Counted from the stretch's first letter, positions 1 to 11,313 are shown. The stretch is DNA of 64,000 bases from an uncultured Psychromonas sp. (GCF_947489755.1 NZ_CANLFB010000007.1:62001-126000), one strand, 5' to 3'. The notes: generated by a model not told the origin, from the letters alone. Numbers and translations: made by a program.

Positions 1-1
1 G

Positions 2-433
2 ATTGATGACTGGGTTGTGCGACAGCTTAAATTCACACGTAATATATTGTGCAGTCACCCTAGCCAATCCTTTGAACAGATCACTCATCCAGAGCAATTA
101 GAGGCTTTCCCTAAAATAACGAGCTTTCGTTTAGTTCCATGGCAGTTAGAAAATCAGCGTACTGGTGAGAAATGTAATTATCATCCAACGAATTTAGTTC
201 GACTTGAAGTGGATGAAATTCAGATGATGACCTACGCCGTAAAAACAGGGTTAGGCATTAGCTATATCCCTGATTATATTGCTTTGCCAATGATTGAACG
301 GGGTGAAGTGAAGCAAATTCTTTCTGATTGGCAAAGTGAAGGGCAGGCGTTTTCGATGCTGTACCGCGATAGAAAAAATATCCCATTACGCGTTAGGCTG
401 TTTATTGAATATGTTTTAAAGCACCTTGCTTAA
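2..433 (+). CDS. LysR-family transcriptional regulator, C-terminal part (5' end outside window)
   Basis: The frame is open from base 2, so the gene begins upstream of the window and only about 143 C-terminal residues are visible. They fit the end of a LysR effector-binding domain: a run ending YHPTNLVRLEVDEIQMMTYAVKTGLGISYIPDY matches the usual 'ineffective position, low-complexity lobe, G-x-G-I-x-x-x-P' pattern before the last helices. A GTG at 17 is internal and should not be taken as the start. The N-terminal helix-turn-helix is not visible, so the target cannot be judged. The neighbouring EamA exporter at 465-1355 is convergent; the two stops are 31 bases apart and share a hairpin. The family is fairly secure, the function unknown. 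Confidence 0.75.
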   Translation: MDDWVVRQLKFTRNILCSHPSQSFEQITHPEQLEAFPKITSFRLVPWQLENQRTGEKCNYHPTNLVRLEVDEIQMMTYAVKTGLGISYIPDYIALPMIERGEVKQILSDWQSEGQAFSMLYRDRKNIPLRVRLFIEYVLKHLA

Positions 434-441
434 AGTGCTTT
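418..441. terminator. Hairpin between convergent genes, possible bidirectional terminator
   Basis: A 7-bp stem AAAGCAC/GTGCTTT encloses 10 bases and covers the stop codon of the LysR gene. T-rich bases follow on the plus strand. It is short, so the call is tentative. Confidence 0.45.
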
Positions 442-464
442 ATTTAATCACTTTCATTTAATGG

Positions 465-1355
465 CTATTGGCTCAAGCGTAAAATAAGAATACCTACTAA
501 TGCCGCTGTTAACCCTAAGATTTCTTGACGACTGAAGGACTCTTTTAGAAAAATGCGTGAGTAGAGTAAAATAATTAAGATATTCATTGCTGATATGGCA
601 GACACTAATCCCGTGGTGCCAATGGCAAAGGCAGATAATATCGCCATCATCCCTGCTACGTTAGTTAAACCCACAACCAATCCACAGCAAAACGTTTTTT
701 TATCTGACCAGGTTTTTACTTCAGAATGATGTGAACTTAGAGCATTTATTTTATCTGTCATTTTTTTACGTGTTTTTAACCAACTTCCTGCAAATAACAA
801 ACTACCAAAGCCAAACATTAACGTTAAGGTACCAAACATATCCGCTTCTAAGCGAGTTGATTGCTTTCCTAATATATCATTGAAGGCAAAGCAGAGTGCC
901 GCTAGTAAACCCCATTGTGCGCCTTGTAAGTTACTAAAAGAGATATCGTTTGAATAACGAATAGTATAAAGCCCTGCAAAAATAACAATAAAACCTATTA
1001 ATTGCTGAGTGGTCAGTGTTTCTTGCCAAAACAGAAAAGCTAATAACACCACAAACAATGGTGGTAGGCCTGATAAAATACTGATTAAAGACGCTTTACC
1101 GACAGAAAAACCTTTGTGTAAGGCTGCATTTGCAACAAACGATCCTAACCCTAATGTTAGGCCTACTAAAATATCCTGCCAGCCATACCATTGTTGGTCG
1201 AGTAACATCATGGCGAATCCACTGATGATAAACCCCACAAAAAATACACCGAACAACATTAAGTTACGGTTAATATTTTTTTGAGAGGTCCATTGATACA
1301 TTATGCCCCTCGCACCAAAAAAGACGGCGGCTAATAATGCATAGACGATCCACAT
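465..1355 (-). CDS. EamA/DMT-superfamily transporter
   Basis: A 296-residue, almost entirely hydrophobic protein with about ten predicted membrane helices. It has two repeated EamA halves: one through the QQLIGFIVIFAGLYTI helix near residue 130, the other ending EILGLTAALVGILILRL. This is the drug/metabolite exporter fold in the inner membrane. The length is normal for the family (about 290-300). A charged cytoplasmic linker (roughly residues 193-218, KTRKKMTDK...) separates the halves and is longer than usual. The substrate cannot be told from sequence. It is transcribed alone, convergent with the LysR fragment, and its promoter must lie in 1356-1500. Confidence 0.85.
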   Translation of the reverse strand: MWIVYALLAAVFFGARGIMYQWTSQKNINRNLMLFGVFFVGFIISGFAMMLLDQQWYGWQDILVGLTLGLGSFVANAALHKGFSVGKASLISILSGLPPLFVVLLAFLFWQETLTTQQLIGFIVIFAGLYTIRYSNDISFSNLQGAQWGLLAALCFAFNDILGKQSTRLEADMFGTLTLMFGFGSLLFAGSWLKTRKKMTDKINALSSHHSEVKTWSDKKTFCCGLVVGLTNVAGMMAILSAFAIGTTGLVSAISAMNILIILLYSRIFLKESFSRQEILGLTAALVGILILRLSQ

Positions 1356-1752
1356 GACTGACTCCTTGAATATGATTTTACTTGTTGGTTAACTTATTGG
1401 TTAACTGATTGTACTCAGAGGTGTTTTCTTTTTGCTCTTAAGTTTGCATCAAAATATAGCCAGTAGTATATGGATTTTTAAAATATTATAAATGAGTATA
1501 AGTAGTATCTTATATTTCATTAATGGAATTTAAGTTTTATTTTATGGAGGGTATTTGAAGCTGAATATCTTTATTGTTTAATCGCTAAAGGAGTAAATTC
1601 TATGTTAATAGTATTTGAATTGCTTTTTTGAATAAAAATATTTGATAGCTAAAAATATGGAGAGGTAAAGGTGGTAAAGGCTTTGATAAGTTAAAAAGTT
1701 CGATAAAAACGGCTTTAATAAAATGACGTAAGTAAAGCCGTTTCAGTATTCA
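1356..1752. other. Intergenic region upstream of the EamA gene
   Basis: A 397-base AT-rich spacer between two minus-strand genes. Its right end holds the hairpin at 1703-1743. The rest should contain the promoter of the EamA gene, but I see no clear -35/-10 pair, no open frame with coding character and no RNA-like structure. Confidence 0.5.
1703..1743 (-). terminator. Rho-independent terminator of the flavin reductase-like gene
   Basis: An 11-bp perfect stem (AAACGGCTTTA with TAAAGCCGTTT) starts 9 bases beyond the stop at 1753. Read on the minus strand it is followed by TTTTTATC, a usable U tract. Confidence 0.75.
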
Positions 1753-2382
1753 TTAGTCAGGTCTTTTAAAGCTAAAAGGAGCGGTAATTGACGCGTATTC
1801 ACCACCGCCTAATCGCGCTAATGGCTTTAACTTATCCGCTGCAATATTGATACGATCTGGGTTTTCAGTGTTTAAGATATTATCGTTAATATATAACTGT
1901 TTCACTTCCACAAAAATTAAGCTCTGTGGTAAGTCGCCAATCTCTTTCACTTCATATAATTCACAACCATAGGCAACATCACATTGGCTTAAGCGTGGTA
2001 ATGAAAAGCCATCAAACACTGTGGTTGTTAATCCTGCTTCAGTTAACTCTGATTCACCGTAGGCTAATGTCGCGGCGGTTTTAGTGACTAATTCAGCTTG
2101 ATTATCTGATGCAATATGAATTACCATTTTTTTGGTTTTTAAGATATTAATCAATGTGTCTTTATCACCGCCATCTGGTTTTTTAGTCAGTGATATCATT
2201 AAAATAGCGGGATCGCTTGAGATGGCCGTGAAGTATGAGAAAGGGGCTAAGTTGTAATTACTTTCTTGGTCACTGTTGTTACCTGATTCGGTTAATATCC
2301 AAGCAATGGGACGTGGAACAATAGTTTGAGTCATCAAGTGATAACGTTCTGATGAGCTGTAATCTGAAAAGTTAAGTCGCAT
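1753..2382 (-). CDS. Flavin reductase-like, FMN-binding domain protein
   Basis: A 209-residue protein of the flavin reductase / flavoredoxin-type FMN-binding split-barrel family. Diagnostic features are the N-terminal IVPRPIAWILT strand, the NLAPFSYFTAISSDPAILMIS segment (roughly residues 43-63, FMN phosphate contact region) and the later KPDGGDKDTL(I)N stretch typical of the family. Members bind FMN and often reduce flavin or transfer electrons; the partner is usually unknown and no partner gene lies next to it. Length is normal. Start ATG 2382 has GGAA upstream at modest spacing. It is transcribed alone, with its own terminator. Confidence 0.8.
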   Translation of the reverse strand: MRLNFSDYSSSERYHLMTQTIVPRPIAWILTESGNNSDQESNYNLAPFSYFTAISSDPAILMISLTKKPDGGDKDTLINILKTKKMVIHIASDNQAELVTKTAATLAYGESELTEAGLTTTVFDGFSLPRLSQCDVAYGCELYEVKEIGDLPQSLIFVEVKQLYINDNILNTENPDRINIAADKLKPLARLGGGEYASITAPFSFKRPD

Positions 2383-2800
2383 ATTTTATTCCATCGTTTT
2401 AATAAGTCTTTATAGCAGCGGTTACGCGGATTATGTCGGTCATCATAGCAATACTGACTTCAATTAAATTAAATTAAGATCGGATAGTAATATCAATCAC
2501 ATTAATTAAGTGAGTCTTTATCGTGACATAATTTCTTGGTTTTCTAAACCATTGAAATTAAAAAGGCTGCTGTCAGGCAAAGAGGCCACGGAAAATATGC
2601 TTATAATAAAGAAAGAATACTAAATCGAGATAGACGTATTGATAAGAAGAGAGGGAATGAAAAAGGCCAGTGTCGAAAAAATTGAAGAAGTGAATCTGTT
2701 AATGAATAGATATCACCGAATTTGATTCGCTTCGGTGATATCTTAATGAATAACTATTTACAGTGGTACGTTGCAACGCTATTCAACGTTATGCAAGGTG
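2383..2800. other. Intergenic region between roxA and the flavin reductase-like gene
   Basis: A 418-base spacer between two minus-strand genes. It holds the strong hairpin at 2707-2742 and presumably the promoter of the flavin reductase gene. No coding frame or other structure was recognised. Confidence 0.5.
2707..2742 (-). terminator. Long hairpin downstream of roxA
   Basis: A 13-bp perfect stem, AGATATCACCGAA with TTCGGTGATATCT, and a 10-base loop. It lies 58 bases past the roxA stop. The U tract on either side is poor, so it may act as an mRNA 3' stabiliser rather than as a strict intrinsic terminator. Confidence 0.55.
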
Positions 2801-3928
2801 TTATTCAGCATACCAGTAACCTAGGTTGACTAGTTGAGTAAATAAGTTAAGTGCCTCTGGTTCATCTTTGAATAATTCAAGTAATTCACTGGCTGCTTCA
2901 TCTTGATCACACAGGTATTGTGCAAGTTCAGTAAAACCTGAAAAGTCATAAACTTCACCGTTAATAAAGACTTGTTTAGGAGACTGTTCAAAATACACCG
3001 CACGTAATCCCCCTAAGCGTGTGAATTGTGCACCATCTTCTAAGAACTCAATGACATCTTCATTTTCAAGCGGATGCTCTGGCATAGCAATATCTAAGTC
3101 ATGTTTTGCTTCACTGATCATTCGACCAAACCATGGCATTAAATGTTCTGGTGTTTTGCAGTTTTCTAACATTACTTGATGTAATTTCGCGAGCTCTGCT
3201 GCTTCAATACAACCTGGTTTTTCACGTACTTGCATTGGAATATCAGTGTAACGTAATGCATTTTCATTGTTATCAATATTGTAATCAGTGAAACTGCTTA
3301 ATAGATCATTTTGATCCGGTGCACGAAAACCAACACTGTAGTTAAGTGATGGTTCAATCGCGTAACCTTCATGCGGGCAACCACTTGGGATATAAAGAAC
3401 ATCGCCTGGCTCCATTTCAACATCAATTGCTGCTTCAAAAGGAGCGCAATGCTTTAGCGCGCCATGTGCCGCGAACTCTGGTAAGGCTTGGCGAGCACCA
3501 ACACGCCAATGACGTTTACCTTCACCTTGAATAATAAATACATCGTAGTTATCAATATGCGGACCTACGCCACCTTTTGGTGTTGAGTAACTGATCATCA
3601 GATCATCAATACGCCAGTTTGGTAAAAAGCGGAATGGGCGAACTAATTGCTGAGCATCTGGATGCCAATGGTCAACCGCTTGCACTAATAAGGTTGCGCC
3701 ATCTTCTTCTAAGCGTTCGAAGGTTTTAAACGGGCCACACTCTGCTTTCCATTCTCCTTTTTCTTGATAAACCAAACGGCTTTCTAAGTCTTCTTCCATT
3801 GCTAAGCCAGCGAGCTCATCAACTGCAATTGGATCTTGGAAGTCTACAAAACCTTGTTTGATAAAGGTGGGTTTCTTTTGCCAGTAAGTATCTAAAAACT
3901 GGTTAATTTCAAAATTGAGTTCAAACAT
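2801..3928 (-). CDS. roxA: Ribosomal protein uL16 arginine 3-hydroxylase (JmjC-type oxygenase)
   Basis: A 375-residue 2-oxoglutarate/Fe(II) oxygenase of the RoxA/YcfD family, which hydroxylates an arginine of ribosomal protein uL16 in E. coli. The iron-binding facial triad is visible: H124 and D126 in GPHIDNYDVF and H186 in PSGCPHEGYA, matching E. coli H125, D127, H187. The C-terminal winged-helix-like dimer/tail region is present (about residues 270-375), ending in Trp/Tyr-rich LGYWYAE. The length is normal. In E. coli roxA is followed by phoQ, phoP and purB; here purB is also close by, but phoPQ are replaced by an EamA gene. Start ATG 3928 is preceded by AAAGG. High confidence. Confidence 0.93.
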   Translation of the reverse strand: MFELNFEINQFLDTYWQKKPTFIKQGFVDFQDPIAVDELAGLAMEEDLESRLVYQEKGEWKAECGPFKTFERLEEDGATLLVQAVDHWHPDAQQLVRPFRFLPNWRIDDLMISYSTPKGGVGPHIDNYDVFIIQGEGKRHWRVGARQALPEFAAHGALKHCAPFEAAIDVEMEPGDVLYIPSGCPHEGYAIEPSLNYSVGFRAPDQNDLLSSFTDYNIDNNENALRYTDIPMQVREKPGCIEAAELAKLHQVMLENCKTPEHLMPWFGRMISEAKHDLDIAMPEHPLENEDVIEFLEDGAQFTRLGGLRAVYFEQSPKQVFINGEVYDFSGFTELAQYLCDQDEAASELLELFKDEPEALNLFTQLVNLGYWYAE

Positions 3929-4177
3929 GGGGAAAGCCTTTGAGTATAAAAATTATTTGGAGTGTAACAGGTCGTTTATAAGCGCGGTAGTGATACAGCA
4001 TGCAGCTTTGTATTATCTTTAAAGTGAATAATATTAAAAGCGTTGCTTTGTTTTTATTTGATGAGTAGTCTGATCTGCCGAGCTAAATAAATTCGCTTAC
4101 TTATTATTACTTTTTAAACAAATAGTTAAGTAAATAGCTCTGTGAATAGTTAAGCCAAATACAAACAAGGAGTAGTC

Positions 4178-5098
4178 ATGGAAAGGTCGATCAAGTTTGA
4201 TAAAGTCACCGGTTTATTAGCTGGCTTGACGATGGTGATGATTTGGTCTGGCTGGATCATTATTTCCAAATGGGGGCTTTCACGCGCGTTAACTGTTTGG
4301 GATGTTACAGGCATCCGATTTATAACGGCAGGCTCGATAGTATTAATTTATGCCTTACTCAGTAAAACCTCTATTAAAGCGTTGTTTACGCCACGCATCA
4401 TTCTTTGTAGTTTATGTTGTGGTTTGTTTTATGTCTGTGCGAGTTTGATTGGTTTATTAATGTCTGATGCAGCTAATACGGGCGTTATTATTAACGGCTC
4501 GTTACCTATCATGTGTGCCGCCATTGTTTTTGTATGGAAAAACGTGCGTTTAAACAATGCCCAATATGTCGGTGTTTTCCTTATTTTAGTGGCTAACTTT
4601 TTATTGTTTACTAGTACTGGAGGAGCCACATTAAGTGCATTATTCTGGTTATTGATCGCGGCCTTTGCTATTGCTTTTTATTCGGTGTCGATGAAAGTAT
4701 GGGGGTTAAATTTAAAGACAGTCATGATTGCTGTTCCGCTTATTAATGCTTTATTCTTCACACCAATTTGGGCTTTTTTACCAAGTCATATCAGCACTGC
4801 ACCTGTTGATGAAATCCTGTTACAAGGTGTTTATCAAGGCATTATTGTTAGCATCATTGCGTTATTCTGCATGACTTATTCTATTAACAAGTTAGGCGCG
4901 GTCACTGCTTCAACGATTATGGCATTGGTACCGATAGTCTCAGTATTATTGGCAATGGTATTTTTAGATCAATTAATGACGTTACAGATGTTAATTTCGA
5001 TTATTGTCTGCTCGGCTGGTATTGCCTGTTATAGCGGCTTACAGCCTTTTTTACTTTATCTTAAAAGAAAGGGCAGAAGTGAAGCATTGAGGAAATGA
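4178..5098 (+). CDS. EamA/DMT-superfamily transporter
   Basis: A 306-residue protein with about ten hydrophobic helices and two EamA repeats. The first helix GLLAGLTMVMIWSGWIIISK, with the Trp-Ser-Gly-Trp pattern, is typical of the family's amino end. The second half ends LMTLQMLISIIVCSAGIACYSG. It is only distantly like the first EamA protein at 465-1355, so this is not a recent duplication. Start ATG 4178 follows AAGGAG at good spacing. It stands between roxA and purB, where phoPQ sits in enterics. It is monocistronic and convergent with purB. The exported substrate is unknown. Confidence 0.87.
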   Translation: MERSIKFDKVTGLLAGLTMVMIWSGWIIISKWGLSRALTVWDVTGIRFITAGSIVLIYALLSKTSIKALFTPRIILCSLCCGLFYVCASLIGLLMSDAANTGVIINGSLPIMCAAIVFVWKNVRLNNAQYVGVFLILVANFLLFTSTGGATLSALFWLLIAAFAIAFYSVSMKVWGLNLKTVMIAVPLINALFFTPIWAFLPSHISTAPVDEILLQGVYQGIIVSIIALFCMTYSINKLGAVTASTIMALVPIVSVLLAMVFLDQLMTLQMLISIIVCSAGIACYSGLQPFLLYLKRKGRSEALRK

Positions 5099-5181
5099 AC
5101 AATAACAATATGGGATAAATAAAAGGCTATAAAAACATATCAAGATGAGACATCGTTAGCAATAAAAAAGAGAACAAACAA

Positions 5182-5207
5182 AAAAGGCAATCCGAAGATT
5201 GCCTTTT
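5182..5207. terminator. Bidirectional terminator between the EamA gene and purB
   Basis: An 11-bp perfect stem, AAAAGGCAATC with GATTGCCTTTT, is closed by a CGAA tetraloop. On the minus strand it is followed by TTTTTTGTTTG, a strong U tract, so it ends purB best. Confidence 0.88.
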
Positions 5208-5260
5208 ATAAGTGATTAGGTCCTAACTTTCATTAAGCACTATCGTCTCGCTTTACGCGA

Positions 5261-6691
<1,431 letters not shown>

Positions 6692-6738
6692 TCATTCAAA
6701 TATTTGCTTCGTAAACTCTTGACTGTGTTTGTAGTCAG

Positions 6739-7368
6739 TTATGTACGTAGTAAATTTTGTTTTGTTTGTTCTACGATGGCTCTACGCGAAAGTAATAACT
6801 GGCGGCGTTTACCACCTACTTGGCGCCATAATACAGCCGCTCGAACACCGGCTAATAATAATGCGCGAATTTTATGCTGTGTGTGGTCTTGTTGCAAGTA
6901 TGAAGGGTTACCGTTAACTTGTATTTTAGGGCCTAAATTACTGATAAGGTCTTTATAGATAGAGTCTAAGTTGCTTAATACACTACTATCATCAATTTCA
7001 AAGTGCGCTAATTGACGATTAACTTGGTTAATACGTTCGCCTAATAGGTTTAATGAACCTGGGTTCGCTGATAGCTTACGCTCTAATGCGATTAAACCCG
7101 CCACATATTTAGTGACTTGCATGTTACGGCTACCATCAACATTATCTAGTTGTGCAACAACCGTTTTATAACCTAATTTTAATGATTCATGGCCACCAAA
7201 TATTTCCAATGGTGCCGCACTATCTGTACGAACAATAGAACGTAAAGAGGCATTAAAAGCAACCGCATCAGGACAAATACCTTTGTTAGCTATTTTATCA
7301 ACCAGATAGGCGGCTTGGCACATTGCAGCAAAAGCAATGCTACGAGATTCTAACGTTTGGAATGACAT
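6739..7368 (-). CDS. hflD: High-frequency lysogenization protein HflD
   Basis: A 209-residue HflD homologue (E. coli 213). It begins MSFQTLESRSIAFAAMCQAAYLVDKIA, the all-alpha start typical of the family, and contains VTKYVAGLIALERKLSANP near the middle. In E. coli it is a peripheral membrane protein that was found because it interacts with phage lambda CII; its housekeeping role is unclear. Its place between mnmA and purB is conserved across gammaproteobacteria, and this synteny is the best support for the name. The C-terminus (VGGKRRQLLLSRRAIVEQTKQNLLRT) is strongly basic. The 107-base gap to purB leaves room for a separate purB promoter. Confidence 0.93.
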   Translation of the reverse strand: MSFQTLESRSIAFAAMCQAAYLVDKIANKGICPDAVAFNASLRSIVRTDSAAPLEIFGGHESLKLGYKTVVAQLDNVDGSRNMQVTKYVAGLIALERKLSANPGSLNLLGERINQVNRQLAHFEIDDSSVLSNLDSIYKDLISNLGPKIQVNGNPSYLQQDHTQHKIRALLLAGVRAAVLWRQVGGKRRQLLLSRRAIVEQTKQNLLRT

Positions 7369-7418
7369 AATGAATACACTTCTAATTTGAATTAATGTTG
7401 CTCAGTTTGCTTAAAAAG

Positions 7419-7444
7419 CTAATAGGTTGGTTAAAACCTATTAG
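7419..7444 (-). terminator. Terminator or attenuator between mnmA and hflD
   Basis: A 10-bp perfect stem, CTAATAGGTT with AACCTATTAG, and a 6-base loop. On the minus strand it is followed by CTTTTTAAGC. Read-through would link mnmA and hflD in one mRNA. Confidence 0.65.
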
Positions 7445-7524
7445 TTTAAATCTATAGTTAAGCACCGTTGCTTTTTTATGCTGCTCTAATAACTGCTAAA
7501 GTAACTGCTAATTTTATATAAATA

Positions 7525-8628
7525 TTATTTTTGTAAATGTTGGTCGATAATCGCGCCGCCTAAACAAACTTCATCAATATAAAATACAGCTGATTGCCCT
7601 GGTGTTACTGCTGCTTGAGGTTGCTCAAAGATAACCTCTAATGTGTCGTCATCAATTGGATTGACGGTACATGGAATATCAGTTTGGCGATAACGTGTTT
7701 TAACCGTACATTTAAAGCTTTCTTTTTTAGGCGTTCTATCAACCCAATCACATTTTTTAGCAATTAAACCGTATGAAAATAAAGCGGGATGATCAGCACC
7801 TTGAGCGACTAATAAACGGTTATTTTCCATGTCTTTACCCACGACATACCATGGGTTTTCATTTGAATTTTGTAAACCACCGATACCTAAACCTTTACGC
7901 TGCCCTAATGTGTGGTACATCAAGCCTTGATGTTGACCAATCACTTCATTTTCAGGCGTGACGATATCACCTGGTTGCGCTGGAAGATAGGTTTGTAAAA
8001 AGTCAGTAAATTTACGTTCACCAATAAAACAAATACCAGTACTGTCTTTTTTATTGTGTGTCACTAAGTCTTGCTCTTCGGCAATACGGCGTACTTCTGG
8101 TTTTTCTAATTCACCAACAGGGAACAAGGTTTTTGCTATTTGTTCTCCGCCTACTGCGTATAAAAAGTAACTTTGATCTTTATTGTTATCAATGCCACGT
8201 AATAATTGTGCTTGGCCATCAACATCACGGCGACGACAGTAGTGTCCCGTTGCAATAAAGTCAGCGCCTAAGTCTTCAGCAGCAAACTCAAGAAAGGCTT
8301 TAAATTTAATTTCTTTGTTACACATAATGTCTGGGTTAGGTGTGCGACCTGCTTTGTATTCTTCTAAAAAGTGCTCAAATACATTATCCCAATATTCGGC
8401 TGCAAAGTTGATGGTATGTAACTTAATACCTAATTTATCGCAGACTGCTTGTGCATCTTGAAGATCCTGAGCAGCTGAACAATACTCATCGGTATCATCC
8501 TCTTCCCAGTTTTTCATGAATAAGCCTTCTACTTGATAGCCTTGCTGCTGTAATAAATAAGCAGATACTGACGAATCAACACCACCGGAAATACCGACGA
8601 TCACTTTAGTTTGGCTATTGTCTTTCAT
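7525..8628 (-). CDS. mnmA: tRNA-specific 2-thiouridylase MnmA
   Basis: A 367-residue MnmA that puts the 2-thio group on U34 of tRNA-Lys, -Glu and -Gln, taking sulfur from the IscS-Tus relay. The PP-loop GISGGVDSS (residues 12-20) binds ATP. Both catalytic cysteines are present: C103 in [12 protein letters not shown] and C200 in [11 protein letters not shown], matching E. coli C102 and C199. The length is normal. Start ATG 8628 follows GGAG. It heads the mnmA-hflD-purB set; the enteric upstream neighbour nudJ is absent and a chemoreceptor diverges instead. Confidence 0.96.
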   Translation of the reverse strand: MKDNSQTKVIVGISGGVDSSVSAYLLQQQGYQVEGLFMKNWEEDDTDEYCSAAQDLQDAQAVCDKLGIKLHTINFAAEYWDNVFEHFLEEYKAGRTPNPDIMCNKEIKFKAFLEFAAEDLGADFIATGHYCRRRDVDGQAQLLRGIDNNKDQSYFLYAVGGEQIAKTLFPVGELEKPEVRRIAEEQDLVTHNKKDSTGICFIGERKFTDFLQTYLPAQPGDIVTPENEVIGQHQGLMYHTLGQRKGLGIGGLQNSNENPWYVVGKDMENNRLLVAQGADHPALFSYGLIAKKCDWVDRTPKKESFKCTVKTRYRQTDIPCTVNPIDDDTLEVIFEQPQAAVTPGQSAVFYIDEVCLGGAIIDQHLQK

Positions 8629-8959
8629 AAATTATTCTCCAACAAATTGAGCGCCAGATTTTAGCAGAATTTGATATCAATTAAACTAATAATATGGGGA
8701 AGTAGGGCGGAATATATTTGTTGAGTCTAATTTATTTTTTAGTTTGAATTTTATTGCATTTTAATTAATAAAGCAGATTGTTTGATCTAGTTAAAAATAA
8801 CCATAAAGTATTATTATATGATTGTGAGGCTAAAGTCATAGTTTTGATATTTATGAAGAATAATCTTACTAACTTGTAACCTTAAATAGGTAGACTAGAT
8901 GCAAAAGAAGCGCTGACGTTGCGTTTAAATTATTTCAAAAGGCATTAAAGGAATTATTT
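8629..8959. other. Divergent promoter region of mnmA and the chemoreceptor gene
   Basis: A 331-base AT-rich spacer that must carry promoters for both flanking genes. An ATTTGATATCAATTAA palindrome lies near 8668-8683, on the mnmA side. I found no convincing sigma-28 flagellar promoter before the chemoreceptor and no small open frame. Confidence 0.45.
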
Positions 8960-10873
8960 ATGGGTAAGCTTGGATTTAAGAATATTTTAATTGTAGTGAT
9001 TACAGGGTTACTTATTTTAGCATTAGGGATCACTTGTTATATTTCAATTAATAAATTAGAAGCAACAACTAAAACAACACTTATCAATAATATTATTAGT
9101 TCTTCTCAATATGAAGCGAATAATATTAAAAGCTATATTGGCTCTTATTCTTCTCCTGTCACTCACTTAGCTGAATTGTACAAAACAAACAATTATCAGA
9201 CTGATCATGAAAAATATATGATGTTTACTAAAACGGTGTCTGGTATCAGTAAAATAACACTAGGTTTGGATGATGGACGTTCTTATACGTCAAGAGAGTC
9301 TGAGTCATTTCCTGGTGGTATTGGTATTCCCTCTAAATATGATCCACGTACTCGTTCTTGGTATCAATTAGGTAAAAAAAGTACTGATTTAACATTAAGT
9401 GACGTATTTGCTACTAAAGAAGGTGTACTGCTTTTATTGGCTGTTCACTCAATTGATGGCGGGGTCTTGGCATCCGATGTTCGTTTGACCTATCTACAAA
9501 CACTAGTAGAAGGAGTTCACATTGCTGACGATGATATTGCGATTCTTGTGGATCATAAAGGCATGGTACTCGCCTCAACCAGTGAACTCGCAACACCCCA
9601 AGAGCAAGTACAAAATATTGAAGAGTTAAGAGACTTTTCTGCAAAAATGTTCACAAAAGAGCGCATTATCGAAGACATTAAACTTGGCGGTAAACCCAGT
9701 GTAATGGTGTCGACTAGCGTTGAGCTAGAAGGCAGTGAGCCTTGGTATTTAATGGTTGCAGTAAAAGATGAAGTGGCCTTTTCAGCCGTCTCTGATGCAA
9801 CATGGGAATTATTCTTCTGGGTGTTAATTCTCGCTGTATTATTTATTTTTACATTAATTTTAGTACTGAATCGTATTTATCAACCTGTCATTGCATTAAA
9901 AAAATTAGTTGGTAATTTATCTGATGGAAGTGGTGATTTAACGCAGAGGTTAGCCGTTAATTCTAAAGATGATCTCGGCCAAATTGCAATGAATGTGAAT
10001 GCTTTTATTGAAACACTACAGTTGATGATGCTTGATGTGAAGCGTGTAAGTGGTCGGTTATCTGAGGGCGTTGAAGTCTTAAAAAATCATTCTGATAAAA
10101 GTGCGAATATATTGACTCAACATCAACAAGAAACAGAGCAAGTGGTGACTGCTGTTGAGGAACTAAGCGTGACTGCTGAAATGGTGGCGAATAATGCGCA
10201 AGAAACGGCCCAATTTACGCAAGAAGCCAATAATTCAGGTGAAACGTCAAAGGGTATTATTGCTAATGCGCAAGTAAGTTTACAACGCCTGTCTAAAGAA
10301 GTTGAAAACGCAACGATTAACGTGGCGAATATGAGCCAAGAAACGCAAGATATTAGTTCAATTTTAAGTGTGATTGGTGCGATTGCCGATCAAACAAATT
10401 TATTAGCTTTAAATGCCGCAATTGAAGCCGCTCGTGCTGGTGAGCAAGGGCGTGGTTTTGCTGTGGTTGCCGATGAAGTTCGTGCGCTTGCTGCTCGTAC
10501 ACAAACCAGTACGGGTGAAGTTGAAAATGCATTAACAAAACTACAACACGAGTCGACGTCTGTTGTTAGTTCAATTGACAGTACTCGTGAAACCAGTCAA
10601 CAAACAGTGACTGAGGCGGCGAGTGTCGCAGATAGCTTAGAGGTGATGAGTGGCTTTGTTGCAAAAATTAATGACTTGAGCAATCAAATCGCTTCATCTG
10701 CACATGAACAAAATAGTGTGATTCGGGAAGTGAGTCAAAATATGTCGCGTATCCATAACATTGTTCAAGAATTGACAACAACAGGGGCTAATGTGAATGA
10801 AGAAACGCATCATATCCATGAAGTTAATAATCAACTACACAGTATTGTTGACCGCTTTAAACTAGAAAAATAA
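8960..10873 (+). CDS. Methyl-accepting chemotaxis protein with periplasmic Cache domain
   Basis: A 637-residue transmembrane chemoreceptor. In order: TM1 (about 6-28), a periplasmic double-Cache-like domain (about 35-270, with the [20 protein letters not shown] stretch typical of dCache ligand pockets), TM2 (about 278-300), HAMP (about 303-357), and the coiled-coil signalling domain. The hairpin-tip hallmark [20 protein letters not shown] followed by [15 protein letters not shown] is intact, so it can couple to CheA/CheW. The Cache domain suggests sensing of a small ligand such as an amino acid, but which one cannot be told. No pentapeptide CheR-docking motif closes the protein (it ends RFKLEK). 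Monocistronic; start ATG 8960 follows AAAGGA. Confidence 0.93.
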   Translation: MGKLGFKNILIVVITGLLILALGITCYISINKLEATTKTTLINNIISSSQYEANNIKSYIGSYSSPVTHLAELYKTNNYQTDHEKYMMFTKTVSGISKITLGLDDGRSYTSRESESFPGGIGIPSKYDPRTRSWYQLGKKSTDLTLSDVFATKEGVLLLLAVHSIDGGVLASDVRLTYLQTLVEGVHIADDDIAILVDHKGMVLASTSELATPQEQVQNIEELRDFSAKMFTKERIIEDIKLGGKPSVMVSTSVELEGSEPWYLMVAVKDEVAFSAVSDATWELFFWVLILAVLFIFTLILVLNRIYQPVIALKKLVGNLSDGSGDLTQRLAVNSKDDLGQIAMNVNAFIETLQLMMLDVKRVSGRLSEGVEVLKNHSDKSANILTQHQQETEQVVTAVEELSVTAEMVANNAQETAQFTQEANNSGETSKGIIANAQVSLQRLSKEVENATINVANMSQETQDISSILSVIGAIADQTNLLALNAAIEAARAGEQGRGFAVVADEVRALAARTQTSTGEVENALTKLQHESTSVVSSIDSTRETSQQTVTEAASVADSLEVMSGFVAKINDLSNQIASSAHEQNSVIREVSQNMSRIHNIVQELTTTGANVNEETHHIHEVNNQLHSIVDRFKLEK

Positions 10874-11016
10874 AGGGAATGTATCAGCTTGGATAATGGA
10901 ATTTTTGTTGCCATTATTCAAGCTGAGGTTGTTAATAAAAGATTCATTGTGCTTACTTCTATCCTTCATTTTACCCATTCATTTATATTGCTTTTCTTAT
11001 CTGGCACTGAGGTTAT

Positions 11017-11313
11017 TTATTCAACTAACTCTGGTCCCACTCGTAAGCTGGCTTCTTCTGCATCAAAAAACTCTTTTTCAGCAAGCAAGTGGCTTAATTG
11101 TTGTAATGTTATGTCTTGAGTATTGAGCAAGTTAAGCAAGCGTTGTTGGCAATGTTCAATGATCGACTCTTGAGCCAATGGTTGGTATTCACGACAAAAG
11201 TATAATGGTGGTAAACCAAATGCGAAGGCGGTTAATTGTGCGAGGTGCATGGCTGGTAATGGTTGAATGATTTTTTCTAGTTGTATTGAAATCTCGTTAA
11301 CATCATCTGACAT
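11017..11313 (-). CDS. Conserved-looking small protein of unknown function
   Basis: A 98-residue soluble acidic protein that I do not recognise. It reads as mostly helical: an amphipathic amino end (VNEISIQLEKIIQ), a more hydrophobic middle containing LTAFAFGLPPLYFCR, and a glutamine/leucine-rich C-terminal half (CQQRLLNLLNTQDITLQQLSHLL). It has no signal peptide or membrane helix. Codon use looks like its neighbours and the opposite strand has overlapping hydrophobic frames (10889-11126) that look spurious. The ribosome-binding site is weak. It is convergent with the chemoreceptor gene and has a long imperfect hairpin just upstream (11338-11383). It is a real gene more likely than not. Confidence 0.55.
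   Translation of the reverse strand: MSDDVNEISIQLEKIIQPLPAMHLAQLTAFAFGLPPLYFCREYQPLAQESIIEHCQQRLLNLLNTQDITLQQLSHLLAEKEFFDAEEASLRVGPELVE

Noticed and set aside
8668-8683. TTGATATCAA palindrome before mnmA as an FNR site
   Set aside because: The half-sites overlap with no 4-base spacer, so it does not fit the FNR consensus.
10889-11126. Two overlapping 76-codon plus-strand frames after the chemoreceptor
   Set aside because: They overlap each other and the minus-strand 98-residue gene, have no ribosome-binding site and differ in frame with no family resemblance.
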